Below, piece by piece: positions 35,689 through 42,941 of a stretch of DNA of 64,000 nucleotides (the first letter of the stretch is position 1; each line of letters opens with the position of its first letter). The notes under the pieces were generated by a model. It was not told the origin of the DNA, did not search any database, and saw nothing but the letters and a program-made list of their open reading frames with translations. Position numbers and translations under genes: made by a program. Source of the DNA: Phytohabitans sp037414955 (GTDB taxonomy: Bacteria > Actinomycetota > Actinomycetes > Mycobacteriales > Micromonosporaceae). Location of the stretch: NCBI GenBank assembly GCA_037414955.1, contig JBBEWH010000193.1, positions 1 to 64,000 of the forward strand, read 5' to 3'.

Positions 35689-36110
35689 CCAAGAGCATCG
35701 ACGAGGTCCTGGCGGCCGCCCGCCAGCGGCTCTGTCGCCTGGAGCCGGAGGCGGCGCACCTGGCGTACCGGACGAACGCGGTGCTGGTGGACATCCGCCC
35801 GGCCGCCCAGCGCGCCGCGACCGGGGAGATCCCCGGCGCGCTGGTGGTCGAGCGCAACGTCCTCGAATGGCGGTTCGACCCCCGCAGCCCGTCGCGGCTG
35901 CCGATCGCCCACCGGTACGACCTGCCGGTGGTGGTCTTCTGCCAAGAGGGTTACACCTCGTCCCTCGCGGCGGCGTCCCTGCAGGACCTCGGGCTGTTCC
36001 TGGCCACCGACCTGGTCGGCGGCTTCGTCGCCTGGCGGGCGGCCGGGCTGCCCGCGTACGGTCCCGCGGACCTCTACGCGCACGTCTACCCACACGCGCC
36101 CGTCTACTAA
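35685..36110 (+). CDS. Rhodanese-domain sulfurtransferase
   Basis: 141 aa, a single rhodanese domain. 'NAVLVDIRPAAQRAATGEIP' is the first motif, the active-site loop is 'VVVFCQEGYTSSLAAASLQD' (Cys-Gln-Glu-Gly-Tyr-Thr), and 'LVGGFVAWRAAGLPAYGP' is the C-terminal motif. GTG start overlaps the CDO stop. Likely handles sulfane sulfur connected to cysteine breakdown. Confidence 0.88.
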   Translation: MTKSIDEVLAAARQRLCRLEPEAAHLAYRTNAVLVDIRPAAQRAATGEIPGALVVERNVLEWRFDPRSPSRLPIAHRYDLPVVVFCQEGYTSSLAAASLQDLGLFLATDLVGGFVAWRAAGLPAYGPADLYAHVYPHAPVY

Positions 36111-36119
36111 GGAGAGAGC

Positions 36120-36566
36120 ATGCCGGCCCTGACCGTCACCTTCACCATGCCGCTGGCCGACGAGCAGGTCAGCCCGCAGGCGTTCCGGCTCCTTGAGGTG
36201 GTGCGGGACCTGGTCTCGCAAGGCGACGGCACGGTGCACGCCGCACCGCCGCCGGTGGACGCCGAGCCGGTGCGGATCCTGCCCGGCACCCGCACCGTCC
36301 TGCGCGGCGCCGAGGCGCTGGAGCTGACCCGGCTGGAGTTCGACCTGCTGCAGTTCCTGGCCGAGCACCCCAGACGCGTGTTCACCCGGCGCCAGCTGCT
36401 CGGCGCGGTGTGGGGATACGAGCACGCGGTGGCCCGCACGGTCGACGTGCACGTGCGCCGCCTACGCGCCAAGCTGGGCGAAGACACCCCGGTGGTAACG
36501 ACGGTCTACGGCGTCGGCTACCGCCTAGCCGACGCCGCCCCCGTGACGGTCGAACCCGACGCGTAA
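36120..36566 (+). CDS. Receiver-less OmpR-type winged-helix protein (copy 1)
   Basis: 148 aa. Residues ~65-140 form an OmpR/PhoB C-terminal effector domain ('LELTRLEFDLLQFLAEHPRR', 'LLGAVWGYEHAVARTVDVHV', 'VTTVYGVGYRLA'). There is no receiver domain; residues 1-50 begin 'MPALTVTFTMPLADEQVSPQ', like the paralog at 40763. ATG at 36120 with AGGAGAGAG upstream, 9 nt after the rhodanese gene, so probably the last gene of a CDO-rhodanese-regulator operon. Confidence 0.85.
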   Translation: MPALTVTFTMPLADEQVSPQAFRLLEVVRDLVSQGDGTVHAAPPPVDAEPVRILPGTRTVLRGAEALELTRLEFDLLQFLAEHPRRVFTRRQLLGAVWGYEHAVARTVDVHVRRLRAKLGEDTPVVTTVYGVGYRLADAAPVTVEPDA

Positions 36567-36590
36567 CCCGGTCCCCGCGTCGCTTCTCTG

Positions 36591-36668
36591 CGTTGATCGA
36601 GGAAGTTTCGTGGCTATCAAGTCCCGATAAATCCGGACATCATAGCCACGAAACTTCCTCGATCAACG
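36591..36668. terminator. Palindrome D, candidate bidirectional terminator
   Basis: Perfect 27-nt arms beginning CGTTGATCGAGGAAGTTTCG around a 24-nt loop. It lies between convergent genes (stops at 36566 and 36686). The tip holds GATC like families A-C but the body is unrelated to them. Confidence 0.85.
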
Positions 36669-36685
36669 GGGGCGGCGGGCGGGCG

Positions 36686-37561
36686 TCAGCGGGCCACGTC
36701 GACCGCTACTCGGGTGGGGTTTGTCAGGAGCAGGACGCGGAAGCCTGCCCGGCGGTTGGTGTCGATGAATGCGGAGACCGTGCCGTTGTCGTAGACCGCG
36801 AACGTCACGTTGGGTGGGTGGGGGCCCGTTACCGTGGCGCGTCGGGTGGTCGCCGCCGTGAGGCCGACGTGGATCCGGGTCGGGGTGGCCCGCACGTACG
36901 CCACGCTGATCAGCGGCGTCCGCTGCGTGCGCAGGTCGAAGACGTACCGGTCGTAGCCCGGGTGCCGGCCGAACCGCACCGCGCTGATCGACACCACGTC
37001 GGCCTCGCCGCTGCCGCCCTGGAAGCGCGCGGTGCCGAACGGCTGGGTGGGCTGGTGGGCGACGTCCACGGCGATCCGTGGCGGGTTCGCCAGCCGCAGC
37101 ACCCGGAAGCCGACCCGGTCGGCCAGGCCGAGCCCGATGAGCATCCGGCCCTCGAACGCACCGCCGGACTTGATCTGCCGCAGCGTCGGGTAGCGCGGCG
37201 TGGCGGTGTACCCGTGGGTCCAGGACGTGGTCACGCCGTCGAAGACGATCCGCAGGTCGGCCGGGCCCTCGAGCGGGATCGGCGTGCCGGTGCCGATGCC
37301 GACCAGCGGTCCGTACTCGACCCGGTAGCCCGGCGTGCCGGCGCCGGTGAAGTCGAACACCACGCGGTCGTACCGGTCGTGTCTGGCGTGTCTGACGTCG
37401 CTGAGCATGACCTGCTGGGTGGTGGTGCTGGCGGCGCCGGCGACCGGCGCGGTCCGGGTGGGCGCCGGCAGGTCAGCCTGCGAGGCGGTGGCCGTCGCGG
37501 TGATCCCGGTGCCGAGGGCGGCGGCCAGCGCCAGCGCGCCGAGCCGGAGAGTCTTCGTCAT
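36686..37561 (-). CDS. Secreted protein with two AMIN-like domains
   Basis: 291 aa, start at the ATG at 37561 (MTKTLRLG), signal peptide ~1-27 ('...TGITATATASQA'). Two related halves are visible: 'SDVRHARHDRYDRVVFDFTG' with 'FRVLRLANPPRIAVDVAH', and 'SAVRFGRHPGYDRYVFDLRT' with 'FRVLLLTNPTRVAVDVAR'. This is a tandem duplication of an AMIN-like beta domain, a fold often bound to cell wall. Function unknown. Confidence 0.82.
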   Translation of the reverse strand: MTKTLRLGALALAAALGTGITATATASQADLPAPTRTAPVAGAASTTTQQVMLSDVRHARHDRYDRVVFDFTGAGTPGYRVEYGPLVGIGTGTPIPLEGPADLRIVFDGVTTSWTHGYTATPRYPTLRQIKSGGAFEGRMLIGLGLADRVGFRVLRLANPPRIAVDVAHQPTQPFGTARFQGGSGEADVVSISAVRFGRHPGYDRYVFDLRTQRTPLISVAYVRATPTRIHVGLTAATTRRATVTGPHPPNVTFAVYDNGTVSAFIDTNRRAGFRVLLLTNPTRVAVDVAR

Positions 37562-37634
37562 GGCGGTCCCTTCACAATCCCGATGGGATGAGAAGACGCC
37601 GGACGGTGACGGTTGGTTTACCCGATGACCGCCG

Positions 37635-38561
37635 CTACCCGAGAACTGTCGCGATGACGACAAGCGTGCCGGCCGCCGCCAGCGTGGTGAGCACGATGCT
37701 GTCCCGGGCGAGGTTGGTCGCCCGGTCGTACCGGGCCGCGAACACGAAGATGTTCTGCGCCGTCGGCAGGGCCGAGGTGACGACGGCGGCGAGCAGCGTC
37801 GGCCCGGCCAGGCCGAGCGCGTACCGGCCGATCAGGTACGCGAGCAGCGGCTGGACGACGGCTTTGAGCACGACGGCGGCGTACCGGTGTGCGGCGTCCG
37901 GCCCGTTCGCCAGCGGGCGGCTGCCGCGCAGCGACGCGCCGAGGGCGAGCAGTGCGAGCGGCACCGCCGCCTGCCCGACCAGCTCGAACGGGCGCAGCGC
38001 CTCGGCGGGCGGCCGCCACCCGGACGCGGCCACGATCAGCCCGGCGCCGGACGCCAGCATCAGCGGGCTGCGCAGCGGCAGCTTGGCGAGCTGGCGCACG
38101 GACGGGCGCCGGCCGGCCGCGGTGACGTCGAGCACCGCGAGGGCCGCCGGCGCGTACAGCAGGGTCTGGAACAGCAGCACCGGCGCGACGAACGAGACGT
38201 CGCCGAGGATGTACGCGGCGACCGGGATGCCCAGGTTGCCGGCGTTCACGTAGGACGCGGCGAGCACGCCGATCGTGGTGTCGGCGGCGTCCCGGCGCGG
38301 CGGGACGAACCGGGCCACCAGCAGGTACGCCAGCGCGGCCAGCGCGGTGCTCAGCACGAACGCCGCCAGCGCGCCGGTGAACACCGCGGACAGCGCGGAG
38401 GTGGCCAGCGTGGTGAACAGCAGCGCCGGCGCGGCCAGGAAGAACACCAGCCGGGCGAGCACGGTGGGGCCGGCGGGGCCGAGCAGCCCGAACCGGCCGG
38501 CGAGGTAGCCGACGAGGGTCACCGCCCAGATGGCGGCGAACCCGGTCAACACTCCTCGCAC
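37635..38561 (-). CDS. AEC (auxin efflux carrier) family transporter
   Basis: 308 aa, about nine to ten hydrophobic segments, starting 'GFAAIWAVTLVGYLAGRFGL'. 'ATDTTIGVLAASYVNAGNLG'-type region (here 'TIGVLAASYVNAGNLGIPVA') is the typical substrate-site asparagine-glycine stretch of AEC permeases, and 'LPTAQNIFVFAARYDR' in the second half matches the family. It likely exports or imports organic acids. Divergent from the DCC gene. Confidence 0.87.
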   Translation of the reverse strand: MRGVLTGFAAIWAVTLVGYLAGRFGLLGPAGPTVLARLVFFLAAPALLFTTLATSALSAVFTGALAAFVLSTALAALAYLLVARFVPPRRDAADTTIGVLAASYVNAGNLGIPVAAYILGDVSFVAPVLLFQTLLYAPAALAVLDVTAAGRRPSVRQLAKLPLRSPLMLASGAGLIVAASGWRPPAEALRPFELVGQAAVPLALLALGASLRGSRPLANGPDAAHRYAAVVLKAVVQPLLAYLIGRYALGLAGPTLLAAVVTSALPTAQNIFVFAARYDRATNLARDSIVLTTLAAAGTLVVIATVLG

Positions 38562-38602
38562 CGGGTAAGCATGCCGGGCCGGCGGTGCGGGATCATTAAG
38601 AC

Positions 38603-38998
38603 ATGGATCACGCCACGTTCCTCTACGACGGCGACTGCGCCTTCTGCAGCGCCTGCGCGCGCTTCGCCGAGCGGTGGGTCCCGACGCCCGCGCGGATACT
38701 GCCGTGGCAGTTCGCCGACCTGGACGCGCTGGACGTCACCGTCGAGGAGTGTGACGCGGCGGTGCAGTGGATCGACCCGGCGACCGGCGCGCGGGCGGCC
38801 GGGCCGGACGCGATCGCCGCCCTGCTGCGCACCAGCCGGCCGTGGTGGCGGGTGGCGGGCGCGGTCCTGCGGCTGGGGCCGGTGCGGTGGCTGGCCTGGC
38901 CGGTGTACCGCTGGGTGGCGCGCAACCGCCACCGCATGCCCGGCGGCACGGCGGCGTGCTCACTCCCGCAGGCCGAACGCGGCGCCACATCCCGCTAA
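38603..38998 (+). CDS. DCC-family (DUF393) thiol-disulfide oxidoreductase-like protein
   Basis: 131 aa. Opens with 'FLYDGDCAFCSACARFAERW', the DCC motif (DxxCxxC) of the DUF393 family. 'WRVAGAVLRLGPVRWLAWPV' and 'YRWVARNRHRMPGG' are the typical C-terminal features. The partner for this family is often an HTTM membrane protein, which lies just downstream on the opposite strand. Predicted thiol-redox role. Confidence 0.88.
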   Translation: MDHATFLYDGDCAFCSACARFAERWVPTPARILPWQFADLDALDVTVEECDAAVQWIDPATGARAAGPDAIAALLRTSRPWWRVAGAVLRLGPVRWLAWPVYRWVARNRHRMPGGTAACSLPQAERGATSR

Positions 38999-39018
38999 GC
39001 CCCACCAGTCCCGCCCCC

Positions 39019-39118
39019 AGAGGGCAGCCCTCTTGTCCCCAGAGGGCAGCTCTCTGGGGCGTGAATTCCGAAGAGAGCTCCCCTATACCTCTCCAGGCGG
39101 TGACAGGGCTGCCCTCTT
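39019..39118. repeat. Family F repeat, copy 2
   Basis: The 39041-39118 part matches copy 1 at 35095 (core GGGGCGTGAATTCCGAA, AGAGCTCCCCTATACC). An extra half unit AGAGGGCAGCCCTCTT (39019-39034), itself palindromic, precedes it. The minus-strand HTTM gene ends inside it, taking its last ~11 codons from the repeat. Confidence 0.83.
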
Positions 39119-39961
39119 GGGCGCGGGCGCGGGGGAGCGGCGGGCGCGGAGCCACGCGATCGGGCGCACCCGCTCCAGCGGCAGGAACGACGTCATCGCG
39201 ACCAGATGCGGCGCGAACGAAATGGTGATCGTCGCGTACGTGACCAGGTGGAACCCGTAGAAGAACCCGATCCCGGCGTAGCGCCAGCGCTGCCGCACCA
39301 CGAAAATCAACGGGCTGAGCAGCTCGAACGCCACGATCCCGAATTGCGCGACGATCAGCAGATAGGGCACCTGCGCGACCACGTCGGCCAGCTCGGTGCC
39401 GCGCCGGATGATCGCCCGGGCCAGCACCGAGCTGGTCACCCAGTCCAGCCCGCCGAAGCGCAGCTTCGCGAACGCGGCCAGGAAGTAGGTGCACACCACC
39501 GCGATCTGGGTGACCCGCAGCGCCCAGCCGCCGGCCTCGGTGCGGGTCAGGTCGCCGTGCCGGGCCCGGCCGGCGGTGGGCAGCACGGCGAGCGCCACCA
39601 GGAAGCCGAACCGGTCGTGGTCCACCTTCCCGTAGCTCATCGCGATGATCATCCACTCGAAGTAGAGCGCGAAGACCGTCCAGCCCAGCGCCCGCGGCGC
39701 GCGGCCGGTCGCGGCGGCCAGGGCCGCCACCAGCAGGACCCAGAAGATTCCGTGTACGAGCAGCGGCGTCGGCGTCGGCAGCGGCAGGATCCGCCCGATC
39801 AGCAACGGTTGGTAGAGCTCGCCGGGCACCGACGCGTGCGACCGCACCCACGGCGTGATCAGCGTGAGGTCGGCGACCAGGAAGAGGTACACCAGCGTGC
39901 GGAACGCCGCGATCCGGCCGCGCGGGACCGGCTCGAACAGCCACTTCTTCACGGCTTCCAC
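39083..39961 (-). CDS. HTTM-domain membrane protein
   Basis: 292 aa, about seven to eight hydrophobic segments, starting 'IAAFRTLVYLFLVADLTLIT'. 'FEWMIIAMSYGKVDHDRFGF' and 'VTQIAVVCTYFLAAFAKLRF' are features of horizontally transferred transmembrane (HTTM/VKGC-like) proteins. The true domain ends near 'PIAWLRARRS'; the tail 'KRAALSPPGEV' and stop are read from repeat F copy 2. It overlaps the downstream partner's gene (39949-40383) by 13 nt, forming a two-gene operon. Confidence 0.84.
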   Translation of the reverse strand: MEAVKKWLFEPVPRGRIAAFRTLVYLFLVADLTLITPWVRSHASVPGELYQPLLIGRILPLPTPTPLLVHGIFWVLLVAALAAATGRAPRALGWTVFALYFEWMIIAMSYGKVDHDRFGFLVALAVLPTAGRARHGDLTRTEAGGWALRVTQIAVVCTYFLAAFAKLRFGGLDWVTSSVLARAIIRRGTELADVVAQVPYLLIVAQFGIVAFELLSPLIFVVRQRWRYAGIGFFYGFHLVTYATITISFAPHLVAMTSFLPLERVRPIAWLRARRSPAPAPKRAALSPPGEV

Positions 39962-40383
39962 GCCACCACCAGCACGTCTTCGTGGGTACCCGTGGGTCGG
40001 CTGTCCTTGACCCCCTCCTCGCGGGTCACGATGCGCACCTCGACCAGCGCGGACGCCCCCGGGTTGTGGCTCGCGTACGCGTCGGCGACCTGGCGCAACC
40101 GGGCCGGCTCGGACCGGTACGCGGGCATCTGACCCTCGATCTCGGCCCGCCGGATGCCGGTGTTGCGCTCGGTGAGCAGCACGACGGCGCCGGTCGTGTC
40201 GACGCCCTCGACGCGCGTGTCGGGCGCCGGGTCGTCCGGGCCGGGCGCGGTCGAGTACATCCGGAACGGGCCGAACGGGAAGTGGTCGTCCTGCCCCCAG
40301 GCGGTGCCGGCGATCAGGAGCGCGCCGGCGACCAGGGTGGCCACCAGGCGTCCGATGCGTCCGGTGGCGGTGAGCGTGTCCAT
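39949..40383 (-). CDS. Small membrane-anchored partner of the HTTM protein
   Basis: 144 aa, with a hydrophobic N-terminal segment (12-29, 'LVATLVAGALLIAGTAWG') and an extracytoplasmic domain ('DHFPFGPFRMYSTAPGPDDP', 'SALVEVRIVTREEG', C-terminal 'DVLVVAWKP'). Genes of this kind precede HTTM genes in actinobacteria. It overlaps the HTTM gene by 13 nt. Function unknown. Confidence 0.74.
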   Translation of the reverse strand: MDTLTATGRIGRLVATLVAGALLIAGTAWGQDDHFPFGPFRMYSTAPGPDDPAPDTRVEGVDTTGAVVLLTERNTGIRRAEIEGQMPAYRSEPARLRQVADAYASHNPGASALVEVRIVTREEGVKDSRPTGTHEDVLVVAWKP

Positions 40384-40762
40384 TGGACGGTGAGGCTACC
40401 GGACGAGGTCAACAGATCAGAGACGACTCTTTACCAGCAAAATTGCGTACGCAGCGAGAGCAATCGATTCCAGCGAGTTTGTCGATTGTCACAATCCTGC
40501 AACGTCCGTGCCTATTGACCGGTGGCCGATAGTGCCGGGACCATCGTGGCATGCGGTCTGTTGGGGATACCCGTCTGCCCGGCTTGCGTGTCGACTTTTG
40601 TCGATCTTTCGTTGGCGTGACGTAGCGGCGTTAATTCCTTTGATCCGTGGAATGTTGCCGAAAATAACCTTGGCGTCACCACGGGCAATGCGAACTTTCC
40701 AGCGGAGTCGTCCCGCGCAGCCACCATGCGGGAAGATTTCGAATCCTTTCTGAGGAGGACCC
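40384..40762. other. 379-bp intergenic region with reduced GC
   Basis: No coding frame with suitable codon bias was seen. The stretch is visibly richer in A/T than most gaps, e.g. CTTTACCAGCAAAATTGCG and GTGTCGACTTTTGTCGATC. It contains the short palindrome ATTGTCACAAT (40484-40494) and ends with a strong ribosome site TGAGGAGGACCC before the winged-helix gene. It probably holds promoters for both divergent genes; an sRNA cannot be excluded. Confidence 0.5.
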
Positions 40763-41386
40763 ATGTCGGTCGTCGCCGCCTCGTCGCGAGCCGGTCGGCA
40801 CACGTCGCAGCCCACCGGTCCCGGCCGCACCTCGGCCGCCGCTCGCCGACCGGCCGGCACGACGTCGCCGACGCTCACCGTGACGTTCTCGATCCCGCTC
40901 TCCAGCGACGACGGGCTCACGCCGCAGGCCTTCCGCCTGCTGGAGGTGGCCCGCGAGCTGGTCGAGCGGGGCGAGGGCACGGTGAGTCTCGCGCCCGGGC
41001 CGACGCCGGCCATGCCATCCGTCGACCTGCTGCCGCCGGTACCCACCTTCGAGCCGCTCGCGCCGCTCGCGCCGGTCGACGAGGACGCGCTGCACATCCT
41101 GGCCTCCTCCCGCACCGTGCTGCGCTGCGGTGAGCAGCTCAAGCTCACCCGGCTGGAGTTCGACCTGCTGCTCTTCCTGGCGGAGAATCCGCGCCGGGTG
41201 TTCAGCCGGGTGCAGTTGCTGACCGGGGTCTGGGGCTACGAGCACGCCGGCGCGCGCACCGTCGACGTGCACATCCGGCGGCTCCGGTCCAAGATCGGTG
41301 TGGATACGCCGCTGGTGACGACCGTCTACGGCGTCGGCTACCGCCTCGCCGACGACGCGAAGGTCACCATCGACCACGACGCGTAG
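40763..41386 (+). CDS. Receiver-less OmpR-type winged-helix protein (copy 2)
   Basis: 207 aa. Residues ~130-200 form the OmpR-type DNA-binding domain ('LKLTRLEFDLLLFLAENPRR', 'LLTGVWGYEHAGARTVDVHI', 'VTTVYGVGYRLADDA'). The segment 'LTVTFSIPLSSDDGLTPQAF' resembles the start of the paralog at 36120, so both share an unusual N-terminal module instead of a receiver. A ~36-residue Ser/Arg/Pro-rich leader is extra. Strong ribosome site before ATG. Targets unknown. Confidence 0.84.
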   Translation: MSVVAASSRAGRHTSQPTGPGRTSAAARRPAGTTSPTLTVTFSIPLSSDDGLTPQAFRLLEVARELVERGEGTVSLAPGPTPAMPSVDLLPPVPTFEPLAPLAPVDEDALHILASSRTVLRCGEQLKLTRLEFDLLLFLAENPRRVFSRVQLLTGVWGYEHAGARTVDVHIRRLRSKIGVDTPLVTTVYGVGYRLADDAKVTIDHDA

Positions 41387-41396
41387 CATTTCTCCC

Positions 41397-41452
41397 CATG
41401 ATCAAGGCGTCCCTCAGGTCGTTAGGACTACATGAGGGACGCCTTGATCGTG
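41397..41452. repeat. Family A palindrome A16
   Basis: Arms CATGATCAAGGCGTCCCTCA and TGAGGGACGCCTTGATCGTG, inner GGTCGTTAGGACTACA. It lies between two plus-strand genes, 10 nt after one stop and 10 nt before the next start. Confidence 0.93.
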
Positions 41453-41462
41453 GGGAGCCGGT

Positions 41463-42095
41463 GTGAGGGTGCGCGCTATCTCGCCGGAGCGGCTGGTGGA
41501 AGAGCTAGCGGACCGGCTCGCCGCCGCCCACCCCGAGCGGTGGCTGCGGGTGGCGATCGACGGCGCGCCAGCCACCGAGCCCGGCGCGCTCGCCGCCGCG
41601 CTGATCGACCCGTTGCGGGTACGCGGGCGCGCCGCCCGCCACGTGCCGGCCGGCGGTTTCCTGCGGCCCGCGTCGCTGCGCTTCGAGTTCGGCCGGGACG
41701 ACCCGGACGGGTACTACGAGGGCTGGCTCAACGAGGCCGGGCTGCGCCGGGAGGTCCTCGACCCGCTCGAGCCCGGCGGCACCGGGCGGATCCTGCCCAG
41801 CCTGTGGGACGCCGACACGGACCGGGCCACCCGGGCCGCCTACGAGCAGGTGCCGGCCGGTGGCGCCGTACTCGTGAGCGGTGCGCTGTTGCTCGGCGGA
41901 CCGCTGCCGTTCGACGTGACCGTCCATCTTGCGGCCGCGCCGGCCGCGCTCGCCCGGCGCACCGCGGCGGGGGAGCGGTGGACACTGCCGGCGTTCGCGC
42001 GCTACGAGGCGGAGGTCGCGCCCGCCAGCTTCGCCGACGTCGTGGTCCGCGTCGACGACCCCCGCCACCCCGCCCTCGTGACCCCTTCTCCATGA
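41463..42095 (+). CDS. Uridine kinase-like protein with degenerate P-loop
   Basis: 210 aa. Overall layout matches actinobacterial uridine kinase-like NTPases ('WLRVAIDGAPATEPGALAAA', 'FLRPASLRFEFGRDDPDGYY', 'GGAVLVSGALLLGGPLPFDV'). The P-loop, normally GxxxxGK(S/T), reads D-G-A-P-A-T-E-P-G-A and lacks the essential Lys, so it is probably not an active kinase. GTG at 41463. The stop TGA at 42093 is in the tip of repeat A17. Confidence 0.75.
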   Translation: MRVRAISPERLVEELADRLAAAHPERWLRVAIDGAPATEPGALAAALIDPLRVRGRAARHVPAGGFLRPASLRFEFGRDDPDGYYEGWLNEAGLRREVLDPLEPGGTGRILPSLWDADTDRATRAAYEQVPAGGAVLVSGALLLGGPLPFDVTVHLAAAPAALARRTAAGERWTLPAFARYEAEVAPASFADVVVRVDDPRHPALVTPSP

Positions 42096-42146
42096 TCAAG
42101 GCGTCACTCACGTCGCTATAACGACGTGAGGGACGCCTTGATCATG
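42091..42146. repeat. Family A palindrome A17
   Basis: Arms CATGATCAAGGCGTCACTCA and TGAGGGACGCCTTGATCATG with inner CGTCGCTATAACGACG. It supplies the stop of the kinase-like gene; the following GGGAGGAG could serve as a ribosome site for the next gene. Confidence 0.93.
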
Positions 42147-42170
42147 GGAGGAGTGGGTATATCCATCGGC

Positions 42171-42941
42171 GTGACTCCGAGACAGCGGGTGTGGTTGATG
42201 GTGGTCGGCCTGGTGGTGGTCGTCCTGGCGGCCGGCACGGTCGTCGTGGCGCTGCTCGAGGCGGGCAGCGCGGGGGAGAGGGTGGTCGCGGCGGCCCGCG
42301 GCGACCGGCAGGAGGCGACGTTCGAGCTGGTGAGCGGCGTGCCGGCGGCGCGGATACGGGCCGCGGACCTGGGCGGCGACCTCTACCGGATCGCGACGCC
42401 CGCCACCGCGGCCGCCCGGCCGGAGGTCACGGACGACGACGGCGTGGTGCGGCTCGCGCTGGCCGGCGACCCGGCCGAGTCCGTCGACGTCGCGCTGAGC
42501 GCGGCGGTGCGCTGGCGGGTACGGGTGGCGGCGGGCTCCGACGCGCAGACCGTCGACCTGGCCGCCGGCCGGGTGTCCGGTGTGGATCTGGCCGGCGGCG
42601 CCAACCGCATCGACCTGGCGCTGCCGCCGGCCGCCGGCACGGTGCCGGTGCGCCTGAGCGGTGGTGCCGGCCAGGTCGGCATCCGGCTGTCCGGCGACAC
42701 GCCGGCGCGGGTGACGATCGGCAGCGGCGCGGCCACCGTCATCGTGAACGGCGAGCAGCGCACCGGGGTGGCCGGCGGCACCGTGTTCGAGCCGGCGGGC
42801 TGGGCCGGCGCCCGCGACCGCTACGCGATCGACGTGGCCGCCGGTGTCTCCACTCGCCCCCGCACATCCCCCGGCCCCCCCTCCCGCCCACCAAAGGAGG
42901 GGCGGCACGCCCTGATCACGGGGTGCGTGGATCATGTTGGG
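42171..42941 (+). CDS. Membrane-anchored beta-rich protein, no own stop codon (in frame with MFS gene)
   Basis: About 257 codons from GTG 42171 with one N-terminal transmembrane helix ('VWLMVVGLVVVVLAAGTVVV') and a repetitive exported beta domain ('RVSGVDLAGGANRIDLALPP', 'PVRLSGGAGQVGIRLSGDTP', 'VTIGSGAATVIVNGEQRTGV'), resembling DUF4097-like adhesin/beta-helix proteins. The frame has no stop: it runs through a half copy of the long family A repeat (42875-42920) straight into the MFS transporter, making a 672-codon fused frame. Either a real fusion or read-through caused by loss of the repeat tip that held the stop. Confidence 0.6.
42875..42920. repeat. Half copy A18 of the long family A repeat inside the fused frame
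   Basis: Read on the complementary strand it is TGATCAGGGCGTGCCGCCCC followed by TCCTTTGGTGGGCGGGAG, matching the left half of A4, A6 and A15. The other half is missing. The tip here is CTGATCACG, read as codons CTG ATC ACG, so the TGA is out of frame and no stop results. Confidence 0.72.
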
